64,000 nucleotides of DNA from Tretioscincus oriximinensis (lineage: Eukaryota > Chordata > Lepidosauria > Squamata > Gymnophthalmidae), in the NCBI GenBank assembly GCA_022410635.1, contig JAJVDF010001845.1:1-64000 (forward strand), read 5' to 3'. Under the pieces are notes generated by a model that saw only the letters and a program-made list of their open reading frames with translations, ran no database searches and was not told the DNA's origin. Positions 47,701 to 59,700 of this stretch are shown here, piece by piece (position 1 is the first letter of the stretch; each line of letters opens with the position of its first letter). The position numbers and the translations under genes are program-made.

Positions 47701-50700
47701 TATTTTCATAGAATAATAGAATTATAGAATTGGAAGGGACTTCCAGTGTCAACCCCCTGCTCAATGCAGGATTCATTAAACCATCTCCAATCGATTTTGA
47801 TAAGTTTTCCTCCAATCCCCTCATCTAGGTCATTTATAATGTTAAATAGCGCTGGACCCAGGACAGACCCTTGTGGTTCCCCACTTGAAACATTCCACCC
47901 ATTGGATGGGCAACCATTTATTACAACTCTTTGAGTATGATCACTAAGCCAGTTTTGAATCCATCTAACTGTTGTTTTGTCAATCCCAGACTTGACCAAT
48001 TTTTCAATGAGGATGGAATGAGATACTTTGTCAAATGCTTTACTGAAGTCTAGATAGGCAAGAGGATACCGGTGTAACAGGTCTGAGTATACCCCTGCCC
48101 AGACTATACCCAGAGTTAAAGTGTCCTAGATCAGACTATATGCCAGGGTACAAAATGGCCTAGGTCATATTTTACCCCCAGTACCCCACCGCACTCTTCC
48201 TCTTCTTCCCCCCCACCCACCCCACTCTTCCTCTTCTTCCGGCACCCAACTCCACTGTTCCTCTTCTCCCCTCACCCCACTGTTCCTCCCCTTCTCTCTC
48301 CTCACTCCCACTCTTCCCCCTCTCCCCCCACCCTCCCCACTCTTCCTCCCCTCTCCCCCCACCCCATATTTCCTCCTGTCGCTCATCCACCCCACTCTTC
48401 CTCCTCTCCCCCACCCATTTTTTAAACAGAAGAAATATAGCAGAATTGGGGGCTACCCTTGTGGGAAAGAATGGAGAGAAAATTTGGTGAATGCCCTCAA
48501 AATCAACACTTAGGCCTCTCTTCAGCTCAAAAAAATGGCATTTAAGATATAATCTGATTACAGATAAGTCCCTGGGCCAACATCCTATAGCAGTAAAAAT
48601 GTTTCCGGTATGAGCAGTGCAGGCCAGGAGCCGTAATCTGCAGAACAGCAACACCCTGCACAGACAGAAAAAGCTGCCTGCTGCTTGGGCTAGAGTTCCC
48701 AGCATGCAGCGTCACAAGCACAATAATTCCTGTTTCACATTTTTCACACTTTTACTGCTGATGATGCCACTACTGCCAGCTTGGTCATTCAAGCTTTAAA
48801 ATAAGTTCTTGTCATCATGAAATAAATAGCACAGAAAAGTAGCCAAAAAACAACTGACACCCATAAAGCTGAAAATAAAGTTGCTGCCAGAAGATGAAAT
48901 ATTGGAATCTGGTCATTTGTTATTGTTAAACAACCACACAACTCAAAAGAAAAATAAAGGAGCACAACATACCAGAAAAAATCCACAATTCCCTTAGAAA
49001 GCAGCCACAAAAAATCTTAAAAACTCTTTAATCCAGTTATTAAATACATACATCAATATAAAATGAACATATCATATAAATATAAGAATCTACAATATAT
49101 AAAAAGACAATTTGTATTATCACTACCATTCATACATAAGTAGAAAAGGCTTTTAGACCTTGCTTATTTAAGACCCTGGCTGTCCCCAATAAAGATTCAT
49201 GGCTGGACCTTAAAAAGCAGCCTGCCATCCACATGCAATGGTGGACTAACAGGACTATGGGGATGCCATTGCCTACACAGGCCTGTGTCGATGGCCAAGA
49301 TCTGTACTGAGATGCAGCCCAGAATAAGTCTCAGTGGGATCAGGACTTTAGTTGATTTTAAGACCTTTTCCTCATTGAGCTTTATTCTGGTGGACCTCAG
49401 AATTGGAGCCTGCCATCCACATGCTAGTGTAGACTATGGCAGCCCCTGAATGTGGGTGGCCAAGCTCATTCCAGACATTCCAGAAAAAGGAACAGGGAGG
49501 TTGCCCTGGCTGGGAAAAACAGGAGACCTGCTGGGAAGGAATAAAAAGTTTAAAAAATCACCCTCTCCTTCATCATCTGGGCTGGGCCAAAGGTCCTCCT
49601 GTTCCTCCTCCTTGCTGCTGAGGGAGAGGGGAGGGGTCAACCAAGGGCTGGAAAAAGCCACAAAGGGCAGTTTCCTCCCTTCCCTAGGCAGCAGCACTGG
49701 TAGAATAAGTGGCTGTGGGGCGGAGTCCTTGACGAAGGAAGATTTGTTCTTTTCTAATCCCTCCTCCCACCTTCAGCCACATGGAGGGAAGCAGAGAAAA
49801 GCAAGAAGGAAGTTCCTATGTTGAGGCCCTTACAGGCTGAATGATAAAACCCAAGTATAAAGCGAGAGGAGCTTTTTCAGCATAAAACATATGTGGAAAA
49901 ACCTCGATCTATTCTCAAGTATGTACGATATGTATATTTTAAATATCTTAAGCTTCATTGTTCATACAACCTATTTTTGATAAGTCATTTAACCCCAGAA
50001 ATATCTCACAGGAACATTTTGCTAAAGTCCTAGTCTCAGCTAAAAACAATATATAGGGTGCTTCAAAAATGTATACACACTGTGAACTTCCATAGAAAAT
50101 TTATTTACTGTTCTACTGTTCTACAAAGTTAAATTTCAGGAAATTAGAAAGCTTAAAGTCCAATGTAAATAAAACGTAAATAACAAATGAGTACGAGTCT
50201 GATGGAACCATGTTTAGGCCTAAAAGAGGCCTAAAAGAACCTATCTTGTTCAGGCCTAACAGAATCCATCTTAAAAGCATGTCAGAAATTTAGCTAGGCA
50301 GAACAATAGTAGCTTAGTGGAAAATGCTGACATACAGAAGCTTAATTACATTTGACCCAGTAGCTAGAGGCCTAAAGGCCTTGTACAGATAATAACTGGC
50401 TGAAACAGGACTCCAAGAATTTCCGGGAGTAAAAGTAGTCAGTAAGCAAAAGAATTATCTCTTATCTATTCAAGGTTTCTCATCCTCCCTAGAAGCTACT
50501 GTGATCTCTTTGTACCATGCATGTATGTTACGCCTACAAGCTATGTATTGTTACACCTCTTTGTGTGAATAAAAGCAGCACTGTTGCTAATAAACAATTG
50601 CTCATTTATCCAGACCCCGGCCTCATGTGTCGTTACTCATCGCAGCCCTTAAGGGGGTCTTAGGAATTGGCCCGTAAATGAGTCCACCGCAGGTTGAAGG

Positions 50701-53700
50701 ATCCAGGCACGTTCTTCGTACCAGCTGAGGCACGGGAAGAAGCGACGTGGGAATCTCTTCAAGTGGTGACCCGCGACGTGTCAGACGGACACACATGGGT
50801 GGCGGCGTCTCCGTTCCAGCTAGGACACGAGGCGTCCCTTGACACCTTCATCGCTCACCCAGCCGGCAATACGCGAGTATGGAGGCAGATCTGTCTAAGG
50901 AGCAGGTGGCTCATATCAAAGAATTGGTACAGATAGTCGAGGTATCTAAATTAAAAGTAAAACAGGAGGGATGTTTTCCTTCCAAAAAAGGTTTGATTAA
51001 ACTCATGACTCTGGTCTGGCAGCAGTGTCCTGCGTACCCCACTAAGGAATCCTTGAGTCTTGATGCTTGGTCAAAAATTAATACTTACTTACACAAAGAA
51101 CCACGAGCCCCCATTGAGGCTCTAATAGTATGGAAAGGCATAATGGTTGCATTAAGAAATCACTATGCATTCCATCCATCCCCTAGCAGTCATATTATGA
51201 TGGGTGAATCAGCTAACCCCATTGCACCCCCCCCCCCCCAATATCAGGCACCTTTGCAGCCGCACTTGTGGCTTCGAAAAGCAACTCAAAACCAACCCCT
51301 TCATCTAGCCCACAAAAATCAGAATATATAGTTCCTGATGCAGTACAGGAATTTAGAGAAAGCTCACAGTCAACTCCCCTCCGTCCCCTGTAGTTACTAA
51401 GAAGAGTTTAAGGCCAAAAAAGAAACAGGAGAAAGAGAAACATCTCTATCCCTTAGAGGAATTGTATAATTCTGAACCCATTGGCTCTCTTGCTGCAACT
51501 ATTGCAGCAGCTAAAAATAATTCAAATCTTACTGAGAAAGATTTAGCATTGTTATCAGCATATCCTGTTAATTTTCTCGCTGACGGAGGACAGGCTACGT
51601 ATGAAGCAATGCCCTTCTCTCAAATAAAGGAAATCAAAAGCGCAGTAACCAATTATGGCCTTCATAGTGGCTATATGCAGGGATTGTTAGATAGTCTTGC
51701 AATGTCATGTAATTTAACTCCGAATGAATGGAGAGGACTAGCAAAAATGTTTCTTTCACTTACTCAAAACTTGCTGTGGCGTTCTGCCTTTGCCGAGGCT
51801 GCTGCAGAAGCCCAGGCAAATGTTAACGCTTTAAAGCTCGACCAACTTCTTGGTCAAGGTGCCTTTATCACCCAAGCACAGCAGCTACGTTTGACTCAAA
51901 ATGTTCTCGTAGCTGTAAGCAAAGCAGATCTTACAGCATTCAAAACTATTGGAAAATTTGGAGAAAAACAGTCCTCTCTGTTCTTTCGGATCATACAGAC
52001 AAATAATGAACCATATGACATCTTTTTTATAAAAGTTACAGAAAGCTATTACTAAAGAAATATAAAAGCTGAGGAACTAAGTTATAAAATTAAGCGCCTG
52101 TAATCACTCAGTCACACAGAATACAAGCCTAAGAAAGTGGGAGTGTGATTCTCTGTGACTGAAAGATTAACTAGTTACAAGAAAAGTGTTTGTATAGAGA
52201 GCCAAAAGAACACCGATAGAAGTACAGTGCTAGTCTTAGCTCTTTGAGACTAGAGAAAGCTAATTTAAAGATTTATAGATGTTGAAAATAGTGCAGCGTT
52301 AGCTAATAAATGTGAGTAAATCCTGAATGCAGAGAAAGAGAGTGATTGTTTTCTTGCTAGCAAGTGTGTGAGAGCAAATGTGTGAGAAATTGTAGAGCTA
52401 GAGAATTGAGTTTGTGTGTTTGATTGAGAAGATTTTGGTGTGTGTGTTTGAAGAATTTTGTTGGTGAGTGGAAGTAAGCTAGATTAAAGTTGAAGAATGA
52501 AAGTTGACGTTATGTACAGGCAGTGTAAGAATTTAGTAAAGAGTGAAGATATTGCCTTATTTTGCACTAGAATAAATAAGTCTAATTATTAGACTGAAGC
52601 CTGATTCTTTGTATCGCGTATGAGACATCCTGTGTTACAATANGGCATATTATTTGTTTTCTCTTTACTAATAGTTGTTAAAATAAATAAGTAAATATTT
52701 TTTTATAATCATTCCAAAGTGAATGTTTAGAGAAATGTGTTATAAGCAAAGAAAAAGTTTTGAGTTGTTCTGAGGCTTGATTTTGTAGCACGCCAGGAAA
52801 CTCTGTAATTTTATCATTTTGAGATAAAGATGAGAACAAGTCTTAGAATGTTTTAGAAAGCAGTCCCATTTATTATATTCTTGTGAAATAGTAGGGCCAA
52901 GAATGGAGCAGTGTTTTTATTTTTCGCTTCGAGACTCCAGAGCGTTTTTCATAGAAGACCTTGCTTATTTCTTATCTCAACACTCCCCCATTCCAGACCT
53001 CATCTCAGAATGTTGCACAGTTTTCTACAGAAACCTCTTTGAAAGAAGAAGAGGGGAGAGTTTCAGTTGCGGCTTGACTTTTAAAATGTTTTTCTGTTTA
53101 TCTTTTGTTTTGAGAGAATGGGAGGGACAAGGCAAAATGCACAGCCTCATAAGTTTTTAGTATATTATGAGTTGTATTATGTGTGTGGTTATTTGTGCAA
53201 TATGTTTTTCAATTAATTAGCACTCTGCACATGTTCTTTTATAGCAGCCTAGTTATAGCTAGTTTTGATTAGATGAAAGCAAATTAATTTTAATTTGTTA
53301 ATGTGTAACAAGTCTCTGAATAGTAATGTAAATGGTGAAAGACAGTGTTGAAAGAAGGATAATTTTAAAAAGTTGTAGTTAAGTTGTATGTAAAGAGATA
53401 CAGGATTTTAAGGGTTGAAGTTTAGTGGTGTGTTCTGTAAAGCTGCTGTGCTAGAGTGTGGAAGTGTTCTGTTGTTTTCTTGTTGAGTTGAAACTAGAAC
53501 ACACATGCAGAGTTTTGCAAGTAGAGAAGAAAGTAAAAAAGAATGTTGCAAGATAGTCTGAGGGGAGAGTGTGGAGTGATGAACAGGGAGAAAATAGACA
53601 AAAGGTTGAAAGAAAAAACAAAGAGAGACAGCGTTTAAAGATAATTTACAAAAAGTTAGTGAAATAAAAAGTTAAGTAAGTATTGCTTTAGAAGCTAGAG

Positions 53701-56700
53701 AGAGAGTTATTGAGGAACAGAGAGTAAAATGTCTCCGGGATATTAACCCTCCTGGAGATGTGACTGAGTTGAGACTGTTGTTGAGAGCCTTTAGATTTAT
53801 TGAAGGTCATGTACTGGAATGTGCTAGACTTACGAGGGAGATGTATGCTTTGCTAGGGAAGAGTGCTGTGTAAGAGTGAATTGCTAAATACCAGGCAGAT
53901 TTAATTATGTTAAAATTATGAGTAGTTTGAAATATTAAATTGTAGCAACCTAGAGTGAATCAAAATTTTATTATTAGACTCTATTAGATAAACAAGACAA
54001 TGGCTACAAGATAATACCAGTATAATGATGAAAGAAAATTACAACCGATAACTTATGCTAATATTTTTATTATTTAGTTAAGCTAATAAATTGTAACTCT
54101 GAATCAGAAAAGATTTACTACACTCTAGTGTCCAAACTGAATTATTGCAGGCTTTATAAAATCAGGGTTTCAGCATGAATGTAATAATATTCAATTTGAA
54201 AAATCTTTTAAAGTTGATTTCAATAACATAAATGAATCTGATGATTTTTTTTTTTACTAATAGATCTTTTTAGTATAAAAATAAGAACAGATACACGGCC
54301 TGAAGATAGTAGAATCCTGCATATGTCAGTAAACCATTTGCAGAATTCTGCTTACAGTGAGATATAGTATACAAATTTAATATTGCATATAATTCTCAAC
54401 GGCAAGCAATGATTGAATGCACTAATTTGACTCTCAAATTGATGCTTAAAAAACAAAAGAAAGGAGGAAAAGCCCCCTCCCTACCAGAAGTACAGAATCA
54501 ATTATCATTGGCACTATATACACTAAATTTTAAAAAATTTGACAGGGTCTACCCATCCCACAACTGCAACAGAATGACATTTCAGGCCTAGGGTAGCATC
54601 CCCCACCCTCTTGTTTTATACAGGCAACTACTAGACCCCACCTAGCTGAGTTCCTGTAAATTCCTTTCGTGGAGCTGTGAATTTGCAGCAATACAGACCA
54701 AGAGTGGAGTGCCAAGACATTGTGTCAAACCATATCAAGCCAAACCACCTGTAGAGGATCTAGACGACACAGCTAAAGTTATCCTTGTGCCGTGGTAAAT
54801 GTGCTGGTTTTGTTCTTGTCCTTGCACCGCCTCCTGTTGCTCACACTGTATTTACTGCAGAGTCCGGATGTCAAGCCATATGCACAGAATATTGTGACAT
54901 TTTCGTCATTGAACAGTGGTTAGAAGATTTCATAAGCGTACATCCATATATCAGACAATCTACACTAGCACCGACACCAACAGTCCTATTTTCAGAAACG
55001 CATCCATTCAAGAACACTTACCATACTGAGTGAGAAAAAAAAGAAAAACTGCAAATTAAGAACTATGTTTTCAGCTGAAAGACAATTTCACAGTACTGAC
55101 AATTTACTCCAGTCATCTGTATCCCAGCGTGAAGAGACCATGTCCTTTTCTTCGCCAAGGAAGTTTAGACATTTGGACGTGAAGATGAAGACAAAGTATT
55201 ATTGTGTAATGCATGTTATTGGGTTTGTAGTTACTCTTGTGTTGGTAGCACTGGCAGTGGGGACCACGATGTATTTCCTAGACCAACCTTCAAAGGCAAA
55301 TAGAGGCAAAAGGGATGCCCAATACATTAAAGAGAAGAGGGAAGAAACAGTATTAATTGGGGAAAAAGGAACACAGGTTGGTCTCCATTACCCAGTGCTA
55401 TCTCATAAGATAAAGGGAAAAGGAAATTTTCTGTGGTTATTGAATTATGAGACCAAATTGAAGAAGGGAATAGAACAACACAGTCTATTGAGTGCAAAGT
55501 CCAAACAACCATTGATACGTACATATAGTGAGAGAGTCAAGCGTTCAGGTCTAAATCTGCTGTGTAATGAATGCATTAAACAAACTAAGAAAGGAAAAGA
55601 AATTCAAAACTCTTTTATACCTTACAGTTAAACCAAACTGTAATGCCACTATAGTCCCTTCATGCTATCATAATGATACCAAATTTGCTCGATGTTATCA
55701 CAATGGTAATATAGTGTGTTATGATCCATTAGCATTAGGCCCAATCACAGGATCAGCTTATGTGTATGGGTACAAAGGAAGGTCTTATGGTCCCTCAGCT
55801 ACACAAATGGATAAGGATAAAGCTAAGTTTCATTATGCACAAACCAAACATGGATACATACAGCATAACATTACAAGGAACCAAGAAAAGTGGGTAGAGG
55901 TACAACTTTGCTTTGATGTATGCCAAGCAATAAGTTTAGGGCAAGGATCCAATGATGATGCAGGAGTACCCTGTGGATCTCTTGCTTGGCACAGATCATA
56001 TTTGCAAAACAGAAGGTATCTCTTTCTACGAGCAGGTAGTGCATTCTCTGGACATGTTCAACCAAGTACTTATGGATCTTTGTTAGCAAATTATCACTCA
56101 GATATTTATTGGTATTCAGCAGCAGTTGGTTCTCCTAGAGTTGCAAGCCTTGAAAGAATTTATATGTCAGTATCCCCTACATCTACAAATTGTGAGTTAT
56201 ATACATGTACACCAATTTGTCTTTACAAAAACTTAACACAAACCACTCAAACTGATTCTTTTGAACTTGGAATAGGAATTGAGGGAAAAGGGAAAGATCC
56301 TTATAGGTATTTAGTATTTAAATTTATAAAAACACAGTATACTGATGCTCTAAATCGCATCTTTTGGAAATATCATGAAAAAATGAGAAAACTGAACAAG
56401 CTTCCTGTTCCCCCAAAAGCACAGAACATGTTTATTAATCTTGCTCAGCAAGTAGCCAAACAGTTATTGGTAAAGAATTGTTTTGTCTGTGGAGGAACAG
56501 GAACAGCAGATCGATGGCCTTGGCATGCTCAAGAAGTAAACTACACTGAGATTACTCTGAATCAAAAGAATTTCACCTTTAAGAAAATGTCAAATGAAAC
56601 TTGGCAAGTTACATCTAATTTAATAGGGCAATATTGCTTTCAAAGGAGTAATACTTCCAAAAGGACTGCTCTTGTGGGAAATCTAAATTGTATTGGGATT

Positions 56701-59700
56701 GGGGAAAACAAAACTTGGAGTTCTACTATCAATATGTCTACCTCAATTTATGATTTAGCAAACATTACACAACTCAAATTTCTACGTGATCCAGAAAATG
56801 ACACACTTATATGGATTACCCCAGACGGGCTATACTGAATCTGTGGAGAGTTTGCATATAACAAATTACCCCCAGGATGGTACGGTTCTTGTGTATTAGG
56901 AGTCATTCAACCTTCCTTCTTTCTATGCAAAAGAAACAATACTTGGGAGTACCTGTGTATGACAAGATTAAAGAACGACGCTCTGTCTCTTTCTCAGCCC
57001 CTAAGATGGGTAACTGGAAAGATGAGGAATGGCCTCCTGAAAGGATTATGATGTATTATGATCCTGCAAGTTAGGCTAATGATGGAATGTATAGATATAG
57101 AACCCCCATTTATATGCTTAATAGAATTATTCGTCTTCAAGCAGTGGTGAAAATAATTACTAATGAGACTTCACAAGCTTTGCAACATTTAGCTAAAGAA
57201 AGTGTTTTATCTTGTACTTATATTATGCAAAATAGATTAGCTGTTGATTATTTGCTTGCACAAGGTAGAGTTTGTGAAAAATTTAATTTTTGCATACAGA
57301 TAAACCAGAGTGGAGAAATTGTTTCTCAAATAACTCATAAAATGGTACAAGTTGCACATGTTCCAGTCCAAAAATAGACAGGAATCCTAGATACTGATGG
57401 AATTCTAGGAGGTATATTTAATAACCGGAAACAAGCTTTGTTTTTCTTTGCTGCTTTTATTGTAGGATTAGCAATGCTACCTTGTCTTTTACCTATAATC
57501 AAAAATGCTATGCAAAGTATTGCAGAATCAGTGGTACAAAAACATTCAGCTATGGTGATAGAAAATACTACTCTTAATTTACTAATCCCTGAATGTCCAA
57601 TGAAGATAAAAACCAAAACCCTTCCAACATTCAACTAGCCAAATAATAAAAGAAAGGGGGAGATGATGGAACCATGTTCAGACCTAAAAGAGGCCTAAAA
57701 GAACCTATCTTGTTCAGGCCTAACAGAATCCATCTTAAAAGCATGTCAGAAATTTAGCTAGGCAGAACAATAGTAGCTTAGTGGAAAATACTGACATACA
57801 GAAGCTTAATTACATTTGACCCAGTAGCTAGAGGCCTAAAGGCCTTGTACAGATAATAACTGGCTGAAACAGGACTCCAAGAATTTCCGGGAGTAAAAGT
57901 AGTCAGTAAGCAAAAGAATTATCTCTTATCTATTCAAGGTTTCTCATCCTCCCTAGAAGCTACTGTGATCTCTTTGTACCATGCATGTTGTGGCGACCCC
58001 TACCTGAGGGCCCTACTATTTGATGACTCTCACAGTCAGGGGAGCCACAATATCCACCTGCTGCCCAAGCCAGCACCCACGACTGCTTGGAGCAACAGTA
58101 CTATCCTCCGGCCTACACAAGGCCTCAGAGTTTACCTCAGGATGAGGGCTTTATTCACAGCCCCCACCAGTAGCGTGCTTATATTTATTGTCGTTACAGA
58201 AATAAAAGAGATGTTTGAACTGAAACAAATAACAAGTTTATTATTTACAAATAAGGAAAAGAGAGAAGATTATAATAATAAGGCTTTGGCTTTTATAAAG
58301 TAAGCCTAACTCAAGCAGGCACACACCAAGCAAGTGCAACATTAGTTTCCAGTTATTTAAAGAGACAGGCCTTGTGTCACTTTATTTGTTCCAGCCCCAA
58401 GTCAAGCCTCAGCTTTGACTTCTTCAGGCCACCATACACTTCCACCCCCTCCCTCAGAGGCAGATCAGAAGCGGACCCCTCTGTCACTTGCTACACTACA
58501 AGTCCCTGACAGAAAGGCCTCCAGCCCTGGTCAGCTTCCCTTTTATTGCCTGACCAGCAGGCTACTCGAGGCCCCATTGGCTGCCTCCTTCAGCCAAGCC
58601 CCCTCCCAAACAGGGAACCAGGAAGCCACGCCCCTGCCCAGGCCTGCTCTTCCCCCCTCCCTCTGGGATATCTGCTAAGTTTATAAAAGAAACACAAACC
58701 TCAAAATGGAGGACGCCACACATGTATGTTACGCCTACAAGCTATGTATTGTCACACCTCTTTGTGTGAATAAAAGCAGCACTGTTGCCAATAAACAATT
58801 GCTCATTTATCCAGACCCCAGCCTCATGTGTCGTTACTCGTCGCAGCCCTTAAGGGGGTCTTAGGAATTGGCCCATAAATGAGTCCACCACAGGTTGAAG
58901 GATCCAGGCACGTTCTTCGTACCAGTTGAGGCACGGGAAGAAGCAACATCAGTATCCCTTCACGAGTCACCAATGATTCTGTACATCGTATGGAAGTTCA
59001 AAGTGTGTATACATTTTTGAAGCACCCTGCATATATTGAAGAATCTTAGAATATTCACAGGAAAAGTATTGTTAATAGGACAGTTGACATCAAAGAAAAG
59101 CACACATAGGCAAGAAAAAATAAAAGAGCAGAAATTAGGGAATGATAAGAGTTTAATGTTTCATCAAGCTTTCATAAGTCATCCACCTCTCTACAAATCA
59201 ACTGGAATCTCCACAATCTGCTACAAGGGAAATCCTCTACTGGAGAGAACTTCTTGCCGTTTGTAATCTACAAGCCTCTTAAATGGGTGAGAAAGAGCTA
59301 GTTTACTTAGAAAGTACATTCAAAGGTTTGTTTTGATTTTTCACACTAGGGATATTTTTCTTAGTGTCTTTCTTATTGTATCATTGTTTTTATTTTATTG
59401 TTTTTATTGCAGTCAGATTTGAAAGATGCTTTTTACAATGATTTTCTGTTATTTAGTTTAATGAATAGCTGCTTTTCTGGTTCTATTTGCAACTGCTTTA
59501 AACTGTTTTGCTGTCATTTTGGAAGCATCTCTTTTGTTTTTATGGGGATCCTTTGTTTTTAATAGTTATTTCATTTTGATGTGTCTGGCTCCTAAATTTA
59601 CATTGTATTATTGGTCTATTAATTTTAATTTTCTGACTATGCATTTTTAGACCCATTTTTGGCCTAACAACACCCCCTACACCTAGAAGTTTTGATTTCC

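Larger units (their letters stand above)
50200..58962 (+). mobile_element. endogenous retrovirus with class-II-like features
   Basis: Paired LTRs of 562 bp each (after removing the solo LTR from the 3' copy), exact 6-bp target duplication CGAGTC (50194-50199 and 58963-58968), a primer site resembling the tRNA-Trp type, and a polypurine tract before the 3' LTR. Gene order is gag, remnants of pol, env. A 6-bp duplication and a Trp-type primer are usual for alpha/beta-type (class II) retroviruses. By eye the LTRs differ at about 16 positions, near 3%, so the insertion is old but not ancient. Gag and env have stops and frameshifts and most of pol is missing, so it is defective. Plus strand, antisense to the host gene. 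Confidence 0.88.
50055..59028. mobile_element. short terminal-inverted-repeat DNA transposon split by a provirus
   Basis: The left end AGGGTGCTTCAAAAATGTAT (from 50055) and the reverse complement of the right end (to 59028) match over about 39 bases with one mismatch (CACACTGTGAACTTCCAT versus CACACTTTGAACTTCCAT). Removing the provirus leaves an element of about 200 bp, without room for a transposase, i.e. MITE-like. Its own target duplication is not clear, so the superfamily is open. Confidence 0.75.

Noticed and set aside
48172..48705. Gly/Glu/Arg-rich minus-strand frame
   Set aside because: Half of it is the translation of the pyrimidine-rich low-complexity array.
48789..49010. Small hydrophobic minus-strand frame, possible membrane protein
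   Set aside because: No start context, homologous pattern or splice structure that links it to the FXYD gene.
49450..49824. Ser-rich 124-residue plus-strand frame
   Set aside because: No recognisable domain; three overlapping frames are open here simply because stops are rare.
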